Shown here: piece by piece, positions 1-7,825 of the stretch | Layout: each line of letters opens with the position of its first letter | How positions within the stretch are numbered: position 1 is the stretch's first letter | NCBI GenBank assembly: GCA_023128855.1 | Contig: JAGMDE010000062.1 | Span: 1 to 12,369 of the forward strand | Length of the DNA: 12,369 nt | Source of the DNA: Thermoplasmatales archaeon | GTDB lineage: Archaea > Thermoplasmatota > E2 > DHVEG-1 | Direction: 5' to 3' | The notes under the pieces: generated by a model | What the model was told of the DNA's origin: nothing | Seen by the model: only the letters and a program-made list of their open reading frames with translations | Database searches by the model: none | Translations under genes and position numbers: made by a program

Positions 1-622
1 TTAAACCTGCCTCAAGTAGTATACCACCTGTACCGCAAAAAGGATCTAACAAAGTCTCATCTTTTTTAATTGAGGATAGATTTACAAGAGCACGTGCAAG
101 TTTAGGATGGAGAGAAATAGGTGAAAAAAAAGGACGATGTTGAATTTTTCTTTCTTCGAATTGACTTCTATTTATTTCCGCGGTTTTTAGTCCTACATAA
201 ACTTTTGAATCAGTGATTAAACCACGTATTTCATTATCAGGATTTTCAAGAATGACATCTCTATCTTTTGTATAAACATCTGCCAATTCTCGGACAATCG
301 GCTGTGAGTTAATATTTTCTGATCTGTTCTTATATTTTATAGCTATTGAACCCTCTCTTTCCAACTTACTGTTCAAAGAATAACTATTTATTTGCTCAAT
401 AATGGGTTGACAAGAAAAAAAGAATTCATCAATGTAGAACGTGTAGGATAATCTATTAGATAATTTCATTAATTTATCTTCTTTAGAAACTATTTCTATA
501 ATTAAAACATCCTCATTTGACTCTAAAATACTGTAATCTATGTTTTCTGATTTTAAACATGCCAAAATCTCGGCTTTAGGCAACGTTTCATGTTCTTTCG
601 ACAGTTCAAATAGATATTTCAT
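1..622 (-). CDS. trmG10: tRNA (guanine-10-N2) methyltransferase, Trm-G10 type (N-terminal part, runs off the left edge)
   Basis: This is an open frame of 207 codons from an ATG at 622, reading to the window edge without a stop. The product methylates N2 of guanosine 10 in tRNA using S-adenosylmethionine, in the cytoplasm. Residues 1 to about 160 are the likely THUMP-containing RNA-binding half. The SAM-binding motif DPFCGTGG is at residues 193-200, followed by ILLEAGL, the form typical of the archaeal G10 enzyme; Trm14/TrmN relatives carry DPxCGSGT instead. The family is usually about 330-350 residues, so roughly 60% is present and the NPPY-type catalytic motif lies outside. It starts 14 bp after the antiporter stop, so it is probably in the same transcript. 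No strong ribosome site is visible. The family call is firm; the exact position specificity is inferred from the motif. Confidence 0.85.
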   Translation of the reverse strand, partial: MKYLFELSKEHETLPKAEILACLKSENIDYSILESNEDVLIIEIVSKEDKLMKLSNRLSYTFYIDEFFFSCQPIIEQINSYSLNSKLEREGSIAIKYKNRSENINSQPIVRELADVYTKDRDVILENPDNEIRGLITDSKVYVGLKTAEINRSQFEERKIQHRPFFSPISLHPKLARALVNLSSIKKDETLLDPFCGTGGILLEAGL

Positions 623-636
623 GATAGTCTCGATAA

Positions 637-1872
637 TTATTCGTTGTTTTTAAACGTAGCCTTGATTAAAACAGGTGCTAAAAGCGTTGTAACAATAGTT
701 AGCAGAATTGTAGTTATCAATATCTGATGGGCGGCATCGCCAGTTAATAGGCCACGTGAAATTGCAGCAGCAGCAATAATTAGCGCCAATTCCATTCTTG
801 GAATCATTCCTACGCCTACTTGCAGGGATTCCCTATTGCTCATACCTGCAAGTTTTGCTCCGATACCACAGCCAGCTATCTTACCAATAATGCTTACAAT
901 AATAATTACAACTGCAAATATCGCAATTGTTGCATAAGATGACAAATCCATACTTGTTTCTACCCAGAGACTTGCTCCTACTCCTACAAAAAAGATTGGG
1001 ATGAAAAAACCATAACCGAGGGCTTTTACATCATCCATTATCTTACTTGATCGCATATTCTGTCCTATAAGTAAACCTGCAATAAATGCACCAATAATAC
1101 CAGAGATTCCAGCTCTATCTGCAAAGAAGGAGTATATCAAAAGAATCGCGAGTGAAATACTAAGAAATGCTTTTGGCATGTGTATTTTTTCACCAAGGTC
1201 CAGTATCTTATCGATTAATTTTAATCCAAGTAACAAGAATATTAGGAAGAATATTACAATTTTAATACCTACCCAAGCCACATCAAATAGAGATTTTTCA
1301 ACTCCTAAAACAAAGGCAAGTAAAATTATACCTATAACGTCATCAATTACTGCACCGCCAAGAATTGTTGATCCAGCATCTGTATTTAAAGCATGTAAAT
1401 CCATCAATACTCTAACAGTTACACCAACAGAAGTTGCAGTCAAAATCAATCCCACAACTATGCTTTCCTGTATTGTCAAATCTAGGAAAACACATGCAGT
1501 AAATCCTAAAATCAATGGTACTAACACTCCACCGATAGCTACAAAGGATGAAGCTCTCTCAGTCTTTTTTAACTTAGATAAGCTTGTTTCCAATCCAGAT
1601 ATAAAAAGCAGAAACAAAATGCCTAGCTCAGCTAACAAAACATATCCTGCTGATTTAAAATCAAATGTTGGAAGAGAAATAACATAATTAAAAATTACAA
1701 GCTGCTGACCAGAGAAGAAAAATAATGCTAAACCACCTAACAATATTCCTGCTATTATTTCGCCAATAACTGCAGGTTGTTTTAGTTTGTAGAACAAATA
1801 TCCTAAAACCCGAGCAAATATTAGGGCTGCTGCTACCAATAATAAAACATTGAACAGTTCCGTTGTGATCAA
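637..1872 (-). CDS. CPA2 family Na+/H+ (cation/proton) antiporter, KefB/NapA-like
   Basis: This integral membrane exchanger has 411 residues and about 12 hydrophobic segments spread along its whole length. It probably swaps Na+ or K+ for H+ across the cytoplasmic membrane. Key CPA2 features are visible: TATSVGVTVRVL at 145-156 (the unwound crossing helix), the Asp-Asp pair in GGAVIDDVIG (D177, D178) expected for electrogenic NapA-type exchange, FFVGVGASLW at 293-302, and IPRMELALII at 357-366 with the conserved Arg and Glu. There is no C-terminal TrkA-N domain, so it is the short core form. The frame opens with TTG, and that TTG overlaps the TGA stop of the CBS gene by 4 nt, which suggests translational coupling. 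The CBS neighbour probably supplies regulation. Ion preference cannot be read from the sequence. Confidence 0.9.
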   Translation of the reverse strand: MITTELFNVLLLVAAALIFARVLGYLFYKLKQPAVIGEIIAGILLGGLALFFFSGQQLVIFNYVISLPTFDFKSAGYVLLAELGILFLLFISGLETSLSKLKKTERASSFVAIGGVLVPLILGFTACVFLDLTIQESIVVGLILTATSVGVTVRVLMDLHALNTDAGSTILGGAVIDDVIGIILLAFVLGVEKSLFDVAWVGIKIVIFFLIFLLLGLKLIDKILDLGEKIHMPKAFLSISLAILLIYSFFADRAGISGIIGAFIAGLLIGQNMRSSKIMDDVKALGYGFFIPIFFVGVGASLWVETSMDLSSYATIAIFAVVIIIVSIIGKIAGCGIGAKLAGMSNRESLQVGVGMIPRMELALIIAAAAISRGLLTGDAAHQILITTILLTIVTTLLAPVLIKATFKNNE

Positions 1873-2372
1873 CCTTCTTCATCTTCTACCATTGGATGAT
1901 ATTGAGTTGCACCGTAATATTTCCTAATTAATTGATGTAGAGTAAGCTCACCAACAAGTTTTTTATCATCAATAACAGGCAATCTTCTTAGTTTATATTT
2001 TACCATTCTCATGAGAGCATCTATTATCTTTTCATCGGGATTACAAGAAATTATTTTATGAGCCATTACATCTTCAGCTGTTTTTACAGTACCATGTTGG
2101 ATAGATCTTATATCAGGCATTCCAAAAACATAAGAAGGCAAATGCTTAGGAGCAAGTATTGATAAAACATCGTGCTCGGTTATAACCCCAACAAGTTCTT
2201 TGTCTTCTTTGTTATTAACTACCCAAATATGATTTCTAGCCCCAAGAATAGAAAGAACATGATGGATATCTTCTTTTTCTGCAATTATCGGAAGATCCCA
2301 TACTCTTTTATCCATTAATTGACTAGCCTTCAACTCATAAAAATCCGATATTAACTTATTTTGTTTAGGCAT
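1869..2372 (-). CDS. Tandem CBS-domain protein, likely regulator of the adjacent antiporter
   Basis: This soluble protein has 167 residues and two CBS motifs forming one Bateman module. CBS1 spans about 16-73 (ASQLMDKRVWDLPII through GVITEHDVLSIL) and CBS2 about 99-152 (AEDVMAHKIISCNPDEKI through LPVIDDKKLVGELTLHQLI). There is no catalytic domain. Such pairs bind adenine nucleotides and switch a partner protein. The gene immediately precedes the antiporter and its TGA stop overlaps the antiporter TTG start by 4 nt, so the two are almost certainly made together; antiporter control by nucleotide or energy state is my inference. The ATG start is supported by GGAG at 2379-2382 with a 6-nt spacer. 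A stand-alone CBS regulator unrelated to the antiporter remains possible. Confidence 0.88.
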   Translation of the reverse strand: MPKQNKLISDFYELKASQLMDKRVWDLPIIAEKEDIHHVLSILGARNHIWVVNNKEDKELVGVITEHDVLSILAPKHLPSYVFGMPDIRSIQHGTVKTAEDVMAHKIISCNPDEKIIDALMRMVKYKLRRLPVIDDKKLVGELTLHQLIRKYYGATQYHPMVEDEEG

Positions 2373-2396
2373 CTATTTCTCCATAATTTAATTAAC

Positions 2397-2407
2397 AATA
2401 TTTAAAC
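2397..2407 (-). promoter_or_regulatory. Possible TATA element for the CBS-antiporter operon
   Basis: Read on the minus strand, this is GTTTAAATATT, lying about 25-35 nt upstream of the CBS-protein ATG. It sits in the 52-nt gap after the membrane-protein gene. The spacing would place transcription start close to or just ahead of the GGAG ribosome site, so the leader would be very short. The operon could instead be read through from the upstream gene, because no clear terminator separates them. Confidence 0.4.
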
Positions 2408-2424
2408 ACTACTTTATTCAAATC

Positions 2425-3612
2425 TTAATCCTCTTCATTTTCATCTTTTTTCTTATCTTTTTTCTTCACTTTTTCATCGATTTTATCTTTAAGAGAGTCA
2501 ACCCCTTCATACCATTTATCAAGACCCTCTTCATCAACTTCTCCAGTTAGCTTGTCTATCTCATATCTAATATCCTCAGTGCCTTCAAACCAGTCATAGT
2601 CACGCCTTTGCAGTTTTTTACGTTTAATTACTTTTTCAGTTTCATCTTCTTCTGGTTCTATAGCTATGATTTCCTTTTCTTTACGAGGTCTAGAGATTCT
2701 AATTTCTTCAACTTTTGGATCATGACCTGATTTTACTCTAACAGTATCTTTAAGTGTGCTATGATCATCTAAATTTTCCTTGTTTTCTTCATAGAGTGCA
2801 TCTTTTTTATTCATACCATATCTTTTCATTGTCTTTTCTTTTGAGATTTCACTTGCTCTTTTATAAACAGATTTTTTTTGCCGGTTATTTACAAATATTA
2901 TTACAATTGATAGGAATAATACTGCAAGTATTATGGGAAAATATGGGCTATAGATGAAGATTATCAACCAATGTTCTTCAATATCAACCCAGATTGTTAT
3001 TTCATCTTGAACATATCCATCTTTTTGAGCTACAATTGTAATGGATTCTTTATCGTCAGGTGCGGTTAACCAAGTCCTCCCATCATCATCCGTTGTACCC
3101 GTGCTACCAAAGCTTTGAACAGCAACAATCGCCCCTGAAATCGCATTTCCATTTTTGTCTTTAACAAAAACAGCAAATTTTTTTCCTGCTTCAACAGTAT
3201 TAAATTCTGGTTCGAGGACAAGTTTTGGCAACTCACTTTGAGATTCATTGTTAAGTATTGTTATCGATTTATTTGAAGAATTATAGCCTTCTTTAGAAGC
3301 ATATATTACAAAAGCTCTATCAGAATCAACTTCAGGTGCCTGAAGTGTAATTTCACCAGATTCATCAATTGTATACGGTAAACCGTTAAATTCAATATTA
3401 ACATCTATTAAATATGGTGTACCTTCTTGACTTGCATCTAAAACATTGATTTTAAAATGCTCATTCTCATAGATTTCATTAATCTCCTCATTGATTAGAT
3501 CTGTAATAGTTATATCTAGTTGACTTTCTTCAGCTAAGGCTATACTTGAAAATAGTAAAAGTAATAGAGATAATAGAATATATATAGACTTTACTCTAAC
3601 ATTTGAGCGCAT
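2425..3612 (-). CDS. Single-pass membrane protein with two extracellular Ig-like (carboxypeptidase-regulatory-like) domains and a charged cytoplasmic tail
   Basis: I do not recognise a named family for the whole 395-residue protein. It has a signal peptide at 1-27 (basic start, Leu-rich core, ALA just before the cleavage point). Two beta-rich domains follow at about 35-120 and 130-210. They end in similar strands, ASKEGYNSSNKSITIL and AQKDGYVQDEITIWV, as in carboxypeptidase-regulatory/CNA-B-like folds. One membrane helix lies at about 216-242, followed by basic NNRQKK, which places the last 150 residues in the cytoplasm. That tail is very rich in Lys and Glu/Asp and looks disordered or partly helical. 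The start is supported by GAGGAG at 3617-3622, 4 nt before the ATG. It is transcribed divergently from a larger surface protein with the same overall plan, suggesting a shared envelope role. Confidence 0.75.
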   Translation of the reverse strand: MRSNVRVKSIYILLSLLLLLFSSIALAEESQLDITITDLINEEINEIYENEHFKINVLDASQEGTPYLIDVNIEFNGLPYTIDESGEITLQAPEVDSDRAFVIYASKEGYNSSNKSITILNNESQSELPKLVLEPEFNTVEAGKKFAVFVKDKNGNAISGAIVAVQSFGSTGTTDDDGRTWLTAPDDKESITIVAQKDGYVQDEITIWVDIEEHWLIIFIYSPYFPIILAVLFLSIVIIFVNNRQKKSVYKRASEISKEKTMKRYGMNKKDALYEENKENLDDHSTLKDTVRVKSGHDPKVEEIRISRPRKEKEIIAIEPEEDETEKVIKRKKLQRRDYDWFEGTEDIRYEIDKLTGEVDEEGLDKWYEGVDSLKDKIDEKVKKKDKKKDENEED

Positions 3613-3663
3613 TTTTCTCCTCTTTAACCACCTTTTTAATGCTCATTTTCTAGGATGCTATAA

Positions 3664-3674
3664 GATATATTTAT
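3664..3674 (-). promoter_or_regulatory. TATA box for the minus-strand Ig-domain membrane protein
   Basis: The minus-strand sequence ATAAATATATC is a good archaeal TATA element. It lies about 52-62 nt upstream of the ATG at 3612, so the predicted transcript starts near 3640 and includes the strong GAGGAG ribosome site at 3617-3622. Confidence 0.55.
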
Positions 3675-3833
3675 GTTTTGTTACTATCTATATTTTACTG
3701 ATTTTTCCATGGTTGTCGGCCATAATTGGTAAAAAACTATAATTATCAGCAAAATTTATTAAATATAAAATATATTATTATAATAGATGACGCATACATT
3801 AAATCCAAAAATGGTAACTATTGTAAACGAAGA

Positions 3834-3845
3834 TTTATATATAAA
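3834..3845 (+). promoter_or_regulatory. TATA box for the plus-strand surface protein / coiled-coil operon
   Basis: TTTATATATAAA is a textbook archaeal TATA element, preceded by the purine-rich CGAAGA, a plausible BRE. It lies 36-48 nt before the ATG at 3882, which predicts a transcript start near 3862-3866, just ahead of the AGGTGA ribosome site. The 3675-3833 stretch between the two divergent promoters is very AT-rich, with a loose inverted repeat (ATAATT / AATTAT, near 3722-3748). I see no gene in it. Confidence 0.65.
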
Positions 3846-3866
3846 CAGTAACAACTTAAAATATGT

Positions 3867-3872
3867 AGGTGA
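3867..3872 (+). promoter_or_regulatory. Ribosome binding site fixing the start of the 947-residue protein
   Basis: AGGTGA is complementary to the 3' end of archaeal 16S rRNA. It lies 9 nt before the ATG at 3882 and selects that start, which opens directly into a signal peptide. Confidence 0.7.
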
Positions 3873-3881
3873 GAAAACAGC

Positions 3882-6725
3882 ATGTCGCTAAACCTCAAAT
3901 TCAGAACATGTTTCATAACATTCATACTAGTTGTTAGTTCATTATCAATCTTTGTCATTTTGCCGGATGATGTAAATGCAAGCGAAAGTGATATTGAAAA
4001 ACTCTTATACCACTTATCTGGAATGCACCCATTCTTAACAGCAGGATGGTATGAATATAACGGCACAGAATCAATTAAAATCAAGGGAAGTATCACCTTT
4101 AACTTATATTATTCTTCTACGCTAGCAACACAATTAAAATATAAGGACGAAGTTAAAGTCACTTTATATTCATGGGATCAAAACTCTTTATTATTCCCAT
4201 TCCCAAGAGAAATAAAGAACGGCAATACAACAATTACCTTAAAACCTGAGAAATTTGGCGATATCGTACAAAATCAAACTGTTACGTTAAAAAATATAAG
4301 TCATACTCTAAGGGAAGGGGAAATTCTTATATTTGCTGTAGAAGTAATTCATAGTGACAAACCAATTGGAAACATTGTTGAACGAAGATATGAAAGAAAA
4401 TTAAAAGCTAATTTGGGAAAAATTGGTGAATTTTTAAATCAAAGTAGTGACGAACAGTTACAAGAGCTTGGAAATATAATACTTGGAATCTTGGAAATAT
4501 CAGAAGAATATGGTATAACCGGTGAAGAAATAGCTAATCTTGCAGATTCATTTAGTTCTTCATCCTTTGTCTATAATTCTGAAGACTATCCGTCATCAGT
4601 GACATTCCCTCACAATTCAACGAATAGTACAAAATTATACTTCCGTTCAGCATGGGATGACACATATTCTGATGCTGATACACTTACCTTTATGAGTAAA
4701 GAGCTGCCAAATGGTACAGCTACAACATGGCCAACCAGATTATCTGGTTTAGATACATCTGGTTCAGATATGAACACTGAAGGATGGATGCTATGGTTAG
4801 GATTTTGGTTAGAATATATTATGATGGAATCTTATATGAAAGAAGATGAGAATCTCATTACATATTATTTAGATAGTGAAAATAAGCTAACTACAGAAGA
4901 CCTCGAGGGTTATTCACCAAAAAGAATAAGCCTGAAGAAACCACAAACATGGGAAAGCGAAGCTCTCATTAGAAACAAAATTATTAAAAACGCAACAGCT
5001 GAATTGTATTTATTTTATCCAAGAATTATTACTCTACGAAATTTTAAGATAAATGCTACTATATTCGATGGAGATACTGCCATTGCCTCTGTTATAAAGA
5101 AAATAGATCGTACTAGTTTGATTGAGATATTACAAAGAGGACCATATTTCCCAACAGAATTCATATTTGAAGATGCTATAGATAAAGAGATTTGGAATGG
5201 AAATAACATTAGCTTAAAGTTAACTGCCAGCAAAGGTCCATTGTTTAGTTTGAGGCCAATATATCTCATGTGTGATTCTAAGGATTATGCATCCTCATTA
5301 ACCTTTAAACTTGAAGAAACTAAGAATATTCAGATTACAGAAGATTTAGAAGATAAATATGTTATTCCAGGCGGAAGTGCAGAGTTTATTCTAAATATAA
5401 CTAGTAAGTATGAAGATACTATTGATATTACAGTAACACCAGAAGATTCAACTGAATGGAGTATTGAACATCCTGAATCAGTTGATATTGCTGAAAATGG
5501 AAATGTCAAGGTTCATGTGATTGTAACTTCTACTGATGATACTATTGCAGCTGAGGGTGACTTGATTGACTTGAACTTCACTGCAGCTGGCTCCACAGGT
5601 ATAGACATTGAAGGAGCGTCTGTTGAAGTATCAAAAGAAGCTGTTGAATATGCTATTGATATCGATTTACCTGCTGACAAAGAGATTAAACATGGTAAAG
5701 AAGATACATACACATTCAAGATTAAGAATAATAATACTGGTGTTTGGCCTGATAGATATAAGATAGAAGCTTCCTCAGAACACAATTGGTCTGTTGAAGT
5801 AGTAGACCATCATGAAATCCAAGGAGTTAAAATTGGCGAACAATTATCAGTTAATGTTACAGTTTTTGTTCCTTGGTATACAGATATTAATACTGATATT
5901 TTGGAGCTTACAGTTTATTCAATAGAAAGTGGTGAAACATTCTCTACAACCGTAAATGTCACTACAACAGTTATTAATCCAAATATATTAGAAGCAATCT
6001 ATCACTTCTTTGAATCTGTTGCAGAGGATATAGGACTTGATGATGCACTTGGTTCGTATGCAGCTGGATTTTTGATATTCATATTAATTTTCATTATATT
6101 TATATTCTTGATCTCTGCAATTTATATTATCAAAAAGAAATACATCGAAGTTGTTTGTCTAGAGCGTATTAAAGATGTTGATCCTGAGGAAGAAGCAATA
6201 TTTGATATAACAATCCAAAATCCATCTAAAAAGACTTTAACTTATGAAATTCATAAAGAGGTAATAGATTCTGAATCCGATAGTTGGGATGTTTCAATTG
6301 ATAAAACTAATGTTGTAATTGGCCCAAAACAATCTAGCCCTGTAGTTTTAACAGTCAAACCAAAGGATTACGTCAAATCTGACGACTGGATTGAAGTTAA
6401 AGTTTCAGTTAGAGCAGTTGAAAAAGATACTACTGCTGAAGTTTCAACAGTTACATCAATAAAAGATGGAAAACCTGACATAAAGATAACTGGAGTATTT
6501 CATTGGCCTAGAATGTTCAAAAAGGGTGACAAAGTAGAGACTTCATTTAGACTTACAAACAATGGAAATACATCAGCTAAGAATATTAGTGTTATTTTAT
6601 TCGTCAATGGTGAGGAAAAGAATAAAGTAGAGGATATTACTATTCCCCGTGGCGGATATGCTGAAATAGAAATACCTTGGATTGCAGGTAAAGGCAAAAA
6701 CGAGGTTAATATAGTAGTTAAATAA
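3882..6725 (+). CDS. Large single-pass surface protein with Ig-like domains on both sides of its membrane helix
   Basis: This 947-residue protein has no family name I recognise. A signal peptide (hydrophobic 10-27, likely cleavage after VNA at 31-33) is followed by a long beta-rich ectodomain with many N-X-S/T glycosylation sequons. Residues 35-490 match nothing I know. Two NEW3/CARDB-like Ig folds follow at about 492-585 (IPGGSAEFILNITSKYEDTI) and 592-697 (HGKEDTYTFKIKNNNTG). A strong membrane helix at about 727-750 ends in KKKY, which by the positive-inside rule puts the C-terminus in the cytoplasm. Two more Ig-like segments come after it, at about 755-858 and 865-947 (TSFRLTNNGNTSAKNISVILFVNGE). 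Ig-like folds on the cytoplasmic side are unusual. The next gene, for a coiled-coil protein, follows within 1-40 nt and is surely co-transcribed. Confidence 0.8.
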   Translation: MSLNLKFRTCFITFILVVSSLSIFVILPDDVNASESDIEKLLYHLSGMHPFLTAGWYEYNGTESIKIKGSITFNLYYSSTLATQLKYKDEVKVTLYSWDQNSLLFPFPREIKNGNTTITLKPEKFGDIVQNQTVTLKNISHTLREGEILIFAVEVIHSDKPIGNIVERRYERKLKANLGKIGEFLNQSSDEQLQELGNIILGILEISEEYGITGEEIANLADSFSSSSFVYNSEDYPSSVTFPHNSTNSTKLYFRSAWDDTYSDADTLTFMSKELPNGTATTWPTRLSGLDTSGSDMNTEGWMLWLGFWLEYIMMESYMKEDENLITYYLDSENKLTTEDLEGYSPKRISLKKPQTWESEALIRNKIIKNATAELYLFYPRIITLRNFKINATIFDGDTAIASVIKKIDRTSLIEILQRGPYFPTEFIFEDAIDKEIWNGNNISLKLTASKGPLFSLRPIYLMCDSKDYASSLTFKLEETKNIQITEDLEDKYVIPGGSAEFILNITSKYEDTIDITVTPEDSTEWSIEHPESVDIAENGNVKVHVIVTSTDDTIAAEGDLIDLNFTAAGSTGIDIEGASVEVSKEAVEYAIDIDLPADKEIKHGKEDTYTFKIKNNNTGVWPDRYKIEASSEHNWSVEVVDHHEIQGVKIGEQLSVNVTVFVPWYTDINTDILELTVYSIESGETFSTTVNVTTTVINPNILEAIYHFFESVAEDIGLDDALGSYAAGFLIFILIFIIFIFLISAIYIIKKKYIEVVCLERIKDVDPEEEAIFDITIQNPSKKTLTYEIHKEVIDSESDSWDVSIDKTNVVIGPKQSSPVVLTVKPKDYVKSDDWIEVKVSVRAVEKDTTAEVSTVTSIKDGKPDIKITGVFHWPRMFKKGDKVETSFRLTNNGNTSAKNISVILFVNGEEKNKVEDITIPRGGYAEIEIPWIAGKGKNEVNIVVK

Positions 6726-6765
6726 TTTGCATATCCAAATTAGCAAAATATCTACAGTGTTTCTT

Positions 6766-7644
6766 ATGCCCGAGAATTCAATTAAGAAAAAGGAAAATGA
6801 ACAATTAAGAGATGCAGAAAAAAAATATCAGTCATATATTGCTAAAAGAAACGAGTTTAATGATATGGCTAAGGTTCTTCGTGAAGAACGAGATATGATC
6901 CACAATAGCCGTAAGGATCTCAAAGAGAAAATAGAAAATGTAAAAAAAGAACGAGATGAGCTTGTTTCTAAAATGAGGTATCATAAAGAGATACGTAATA
7001 AATTACAAGAAGAAGCTAAAAAACTAATAGAAGCGAAACAAAAGAAAAAGGGTGATGTTTTTAAGAATTTACCATTGCGAGTTGAGGAGCTTAAAGCAGA
7101 TGTTCAGATGCTTGAATATAGGCAAGAAACAGTTCCAATGAGCTCTGCTAAGGAAAACGATTTAATAGATAAGATACGTGAGAAACGAAAAGAGTTCAAA
7201 CGAACACAAAAACAGATGGAAAAACAAAAAACAGTTGAAATTGACATTTCTGACAAAGACAATGCTATAGATGAACTTTTTAAGAAAGCAGATGAAGAAC
7301 ATAAACTTGTTAAGAAATATTATGATGAAAATCAGAAGAAACATGAAAAATACATAAAACTCGTTAATGAGCTATCTGTATCCATCTCTGAAGCAAATAA
7401 AAAACATGATCAATATATTGAAATAAAAAACGAAGCGCAAAAAATACATGACAAAGCTTTTGAAATGAAGAGTAAAATCATTGGTATAAAGGGTGAACGT
7501 CGTAAACGTTGGAAGGAAGCAAAGCAGGCCATAAAGGATCAAAATATCAAGGCTCGTAAGGCTGTGATGGACGAAGGAAAACTTGATAAAATTGCCGATA
7601 AATCTGTTGATGCCTTAAAGAAGGGAGAGAAAATATCATTATAA
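6766..7644 (+). CDS. COG1340-like archaeal coiled-coil protein
   Basis: This soluble Lys/Glu-rich protein has 292 residues from the ATG at 6766. It has no signal peptide and no membrane helix. Residues about 5-235 are almost entirely predicted coiled coil, broken near residues 95-110 (LPLRVEELKADVQML). The C-terminal block LDKIADKSVDALKKGEKISL closely matches the way archaeal COG1340 proteins end (ALEKLKKGEKLT-like), which is my main reason for the family call. The molecular function of COG1340 is unknown to me; phosphatase labels attached to relatives should be ignored. The frame is open upstream to a TTG at 6727, 1 nt after the preceding stop. That would add the less coil-like segment MHIQISKISTVFL, and neither start has a clear ribosome site. 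A structural role beneath the membrane protein encoded upstream is inference. Confidence 0.8.
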   Translation: MPENSIKKKENEQLRDAEKKYQSYIAKRNEFNDMAKVLREERDMIHNSRKDLKEKIENVKKERDELVSKMRYHKEIRNKLQEEAKKLIEAKQKKKGDVFKNLPLRVEELKADVQMLEYRQETVPMSSAKENDLIDKIREKRKEFKRTQKQMEKQKTVEIDISDKDNAIDELFKKADEEHKLVKKYYDENQKKHEKYIKLVNELSVSISEANKKHDQYIEIKNEAQKIHDKAFEMKSKIIGIKGERRKRWKEAKQAIKDQNIKARKAVMDEGKLDKIADKSVDALKKGEKISL

Positions 7645-7654
7645 TAAGAATTAA

Positions 7655-7680
7655 TTTTTTGTTAGTTGGCTTATTTTTTT
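7655..7680 (+). terminator. Oligo-T terminator of the surface protein / coiled-coil operon
   Basis: Two T runs, T6 at 7655-7660 and T7 at 7674-7680, begin 11 nt after the coiled-coil gene's stop. This is the usual form of archaeal termination signal. No hairpin is needed, and none is obvious here. Confidence 0.6.
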
Positions 7681-7714
7681 GAAGCTGTAGTTGACTTATA
7701 TTTTGAACTTTTTA

Positions 7715-7759
7715 AAATAAAAAAAAGAAAAAAAGATTATAAGTTTGAACCTATAATCT
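7715..7759 (-). terminator. Hairpin plus T-tract terminator reading leftward
   Basis: Read on the minus strand, AGATTATA (7752-7759) pairs perfectly with TATAATCT (7734-7741) across a 10-nt loop, and is followed by a long T-rich run (7715-7733). The TAG stop of the minus-strand remnant at 7751-7753 lies at the edge of this hairpin. A terminator here makes sense only if a leftward gene once ended at this point, which supports the remnant being real. Confidence 0.6.
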
Positions 7760-7825
7760 CAACAGATATCTAAATAACGGAAATGCGTTTGGGAATTGTT
7801 CAAAGAAACTCTGCAAAACAGGATG
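7751..7825 (-). pseudogene. 3' end remnant of a secreted protein gene: C-terminal tail motif only
   Basis: On the minus strand, the last 24 codons before a TAG stop encode HPVLQSFFEQFPNAFPLF followed by RYLLRL. This aligns without gaps to residues 293-316 of the plus-strand protein ending at 8745 (NPLILQFLEKFPHTFSIL, then RYILKT). By my count 9 of 24 residues are identical and most others are similar. DNA identity is about 56%, so these are two diverged members of one tail family, not a recent copy. A terminator hairpin follows directly. The frame stays open upstream to about 7993. A possible PR pair at 7859-7864 could be the usual PRN/K lead-in, but nothing upstream looks like a protein domain. 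The gene body appears to have been deleted. Confidence 0.6.

Noticed and set aside
1178..1687. Long plus-strand open frame of 169 codons opposite the antiporter
   Set aside because: It is antisense to a clear membrane transporter; its product is low-complexity Ser/Thr/Ile/Lys sequence with no motif, and it has no ribosome site.
2754..2957. Plus-strand 67-codon frame opposite the membrane protein's tail and helix
   Set aside because: Phe/Leu/His-rich shadow of Lys/Glu codons on the other strand, with no ribosome site.
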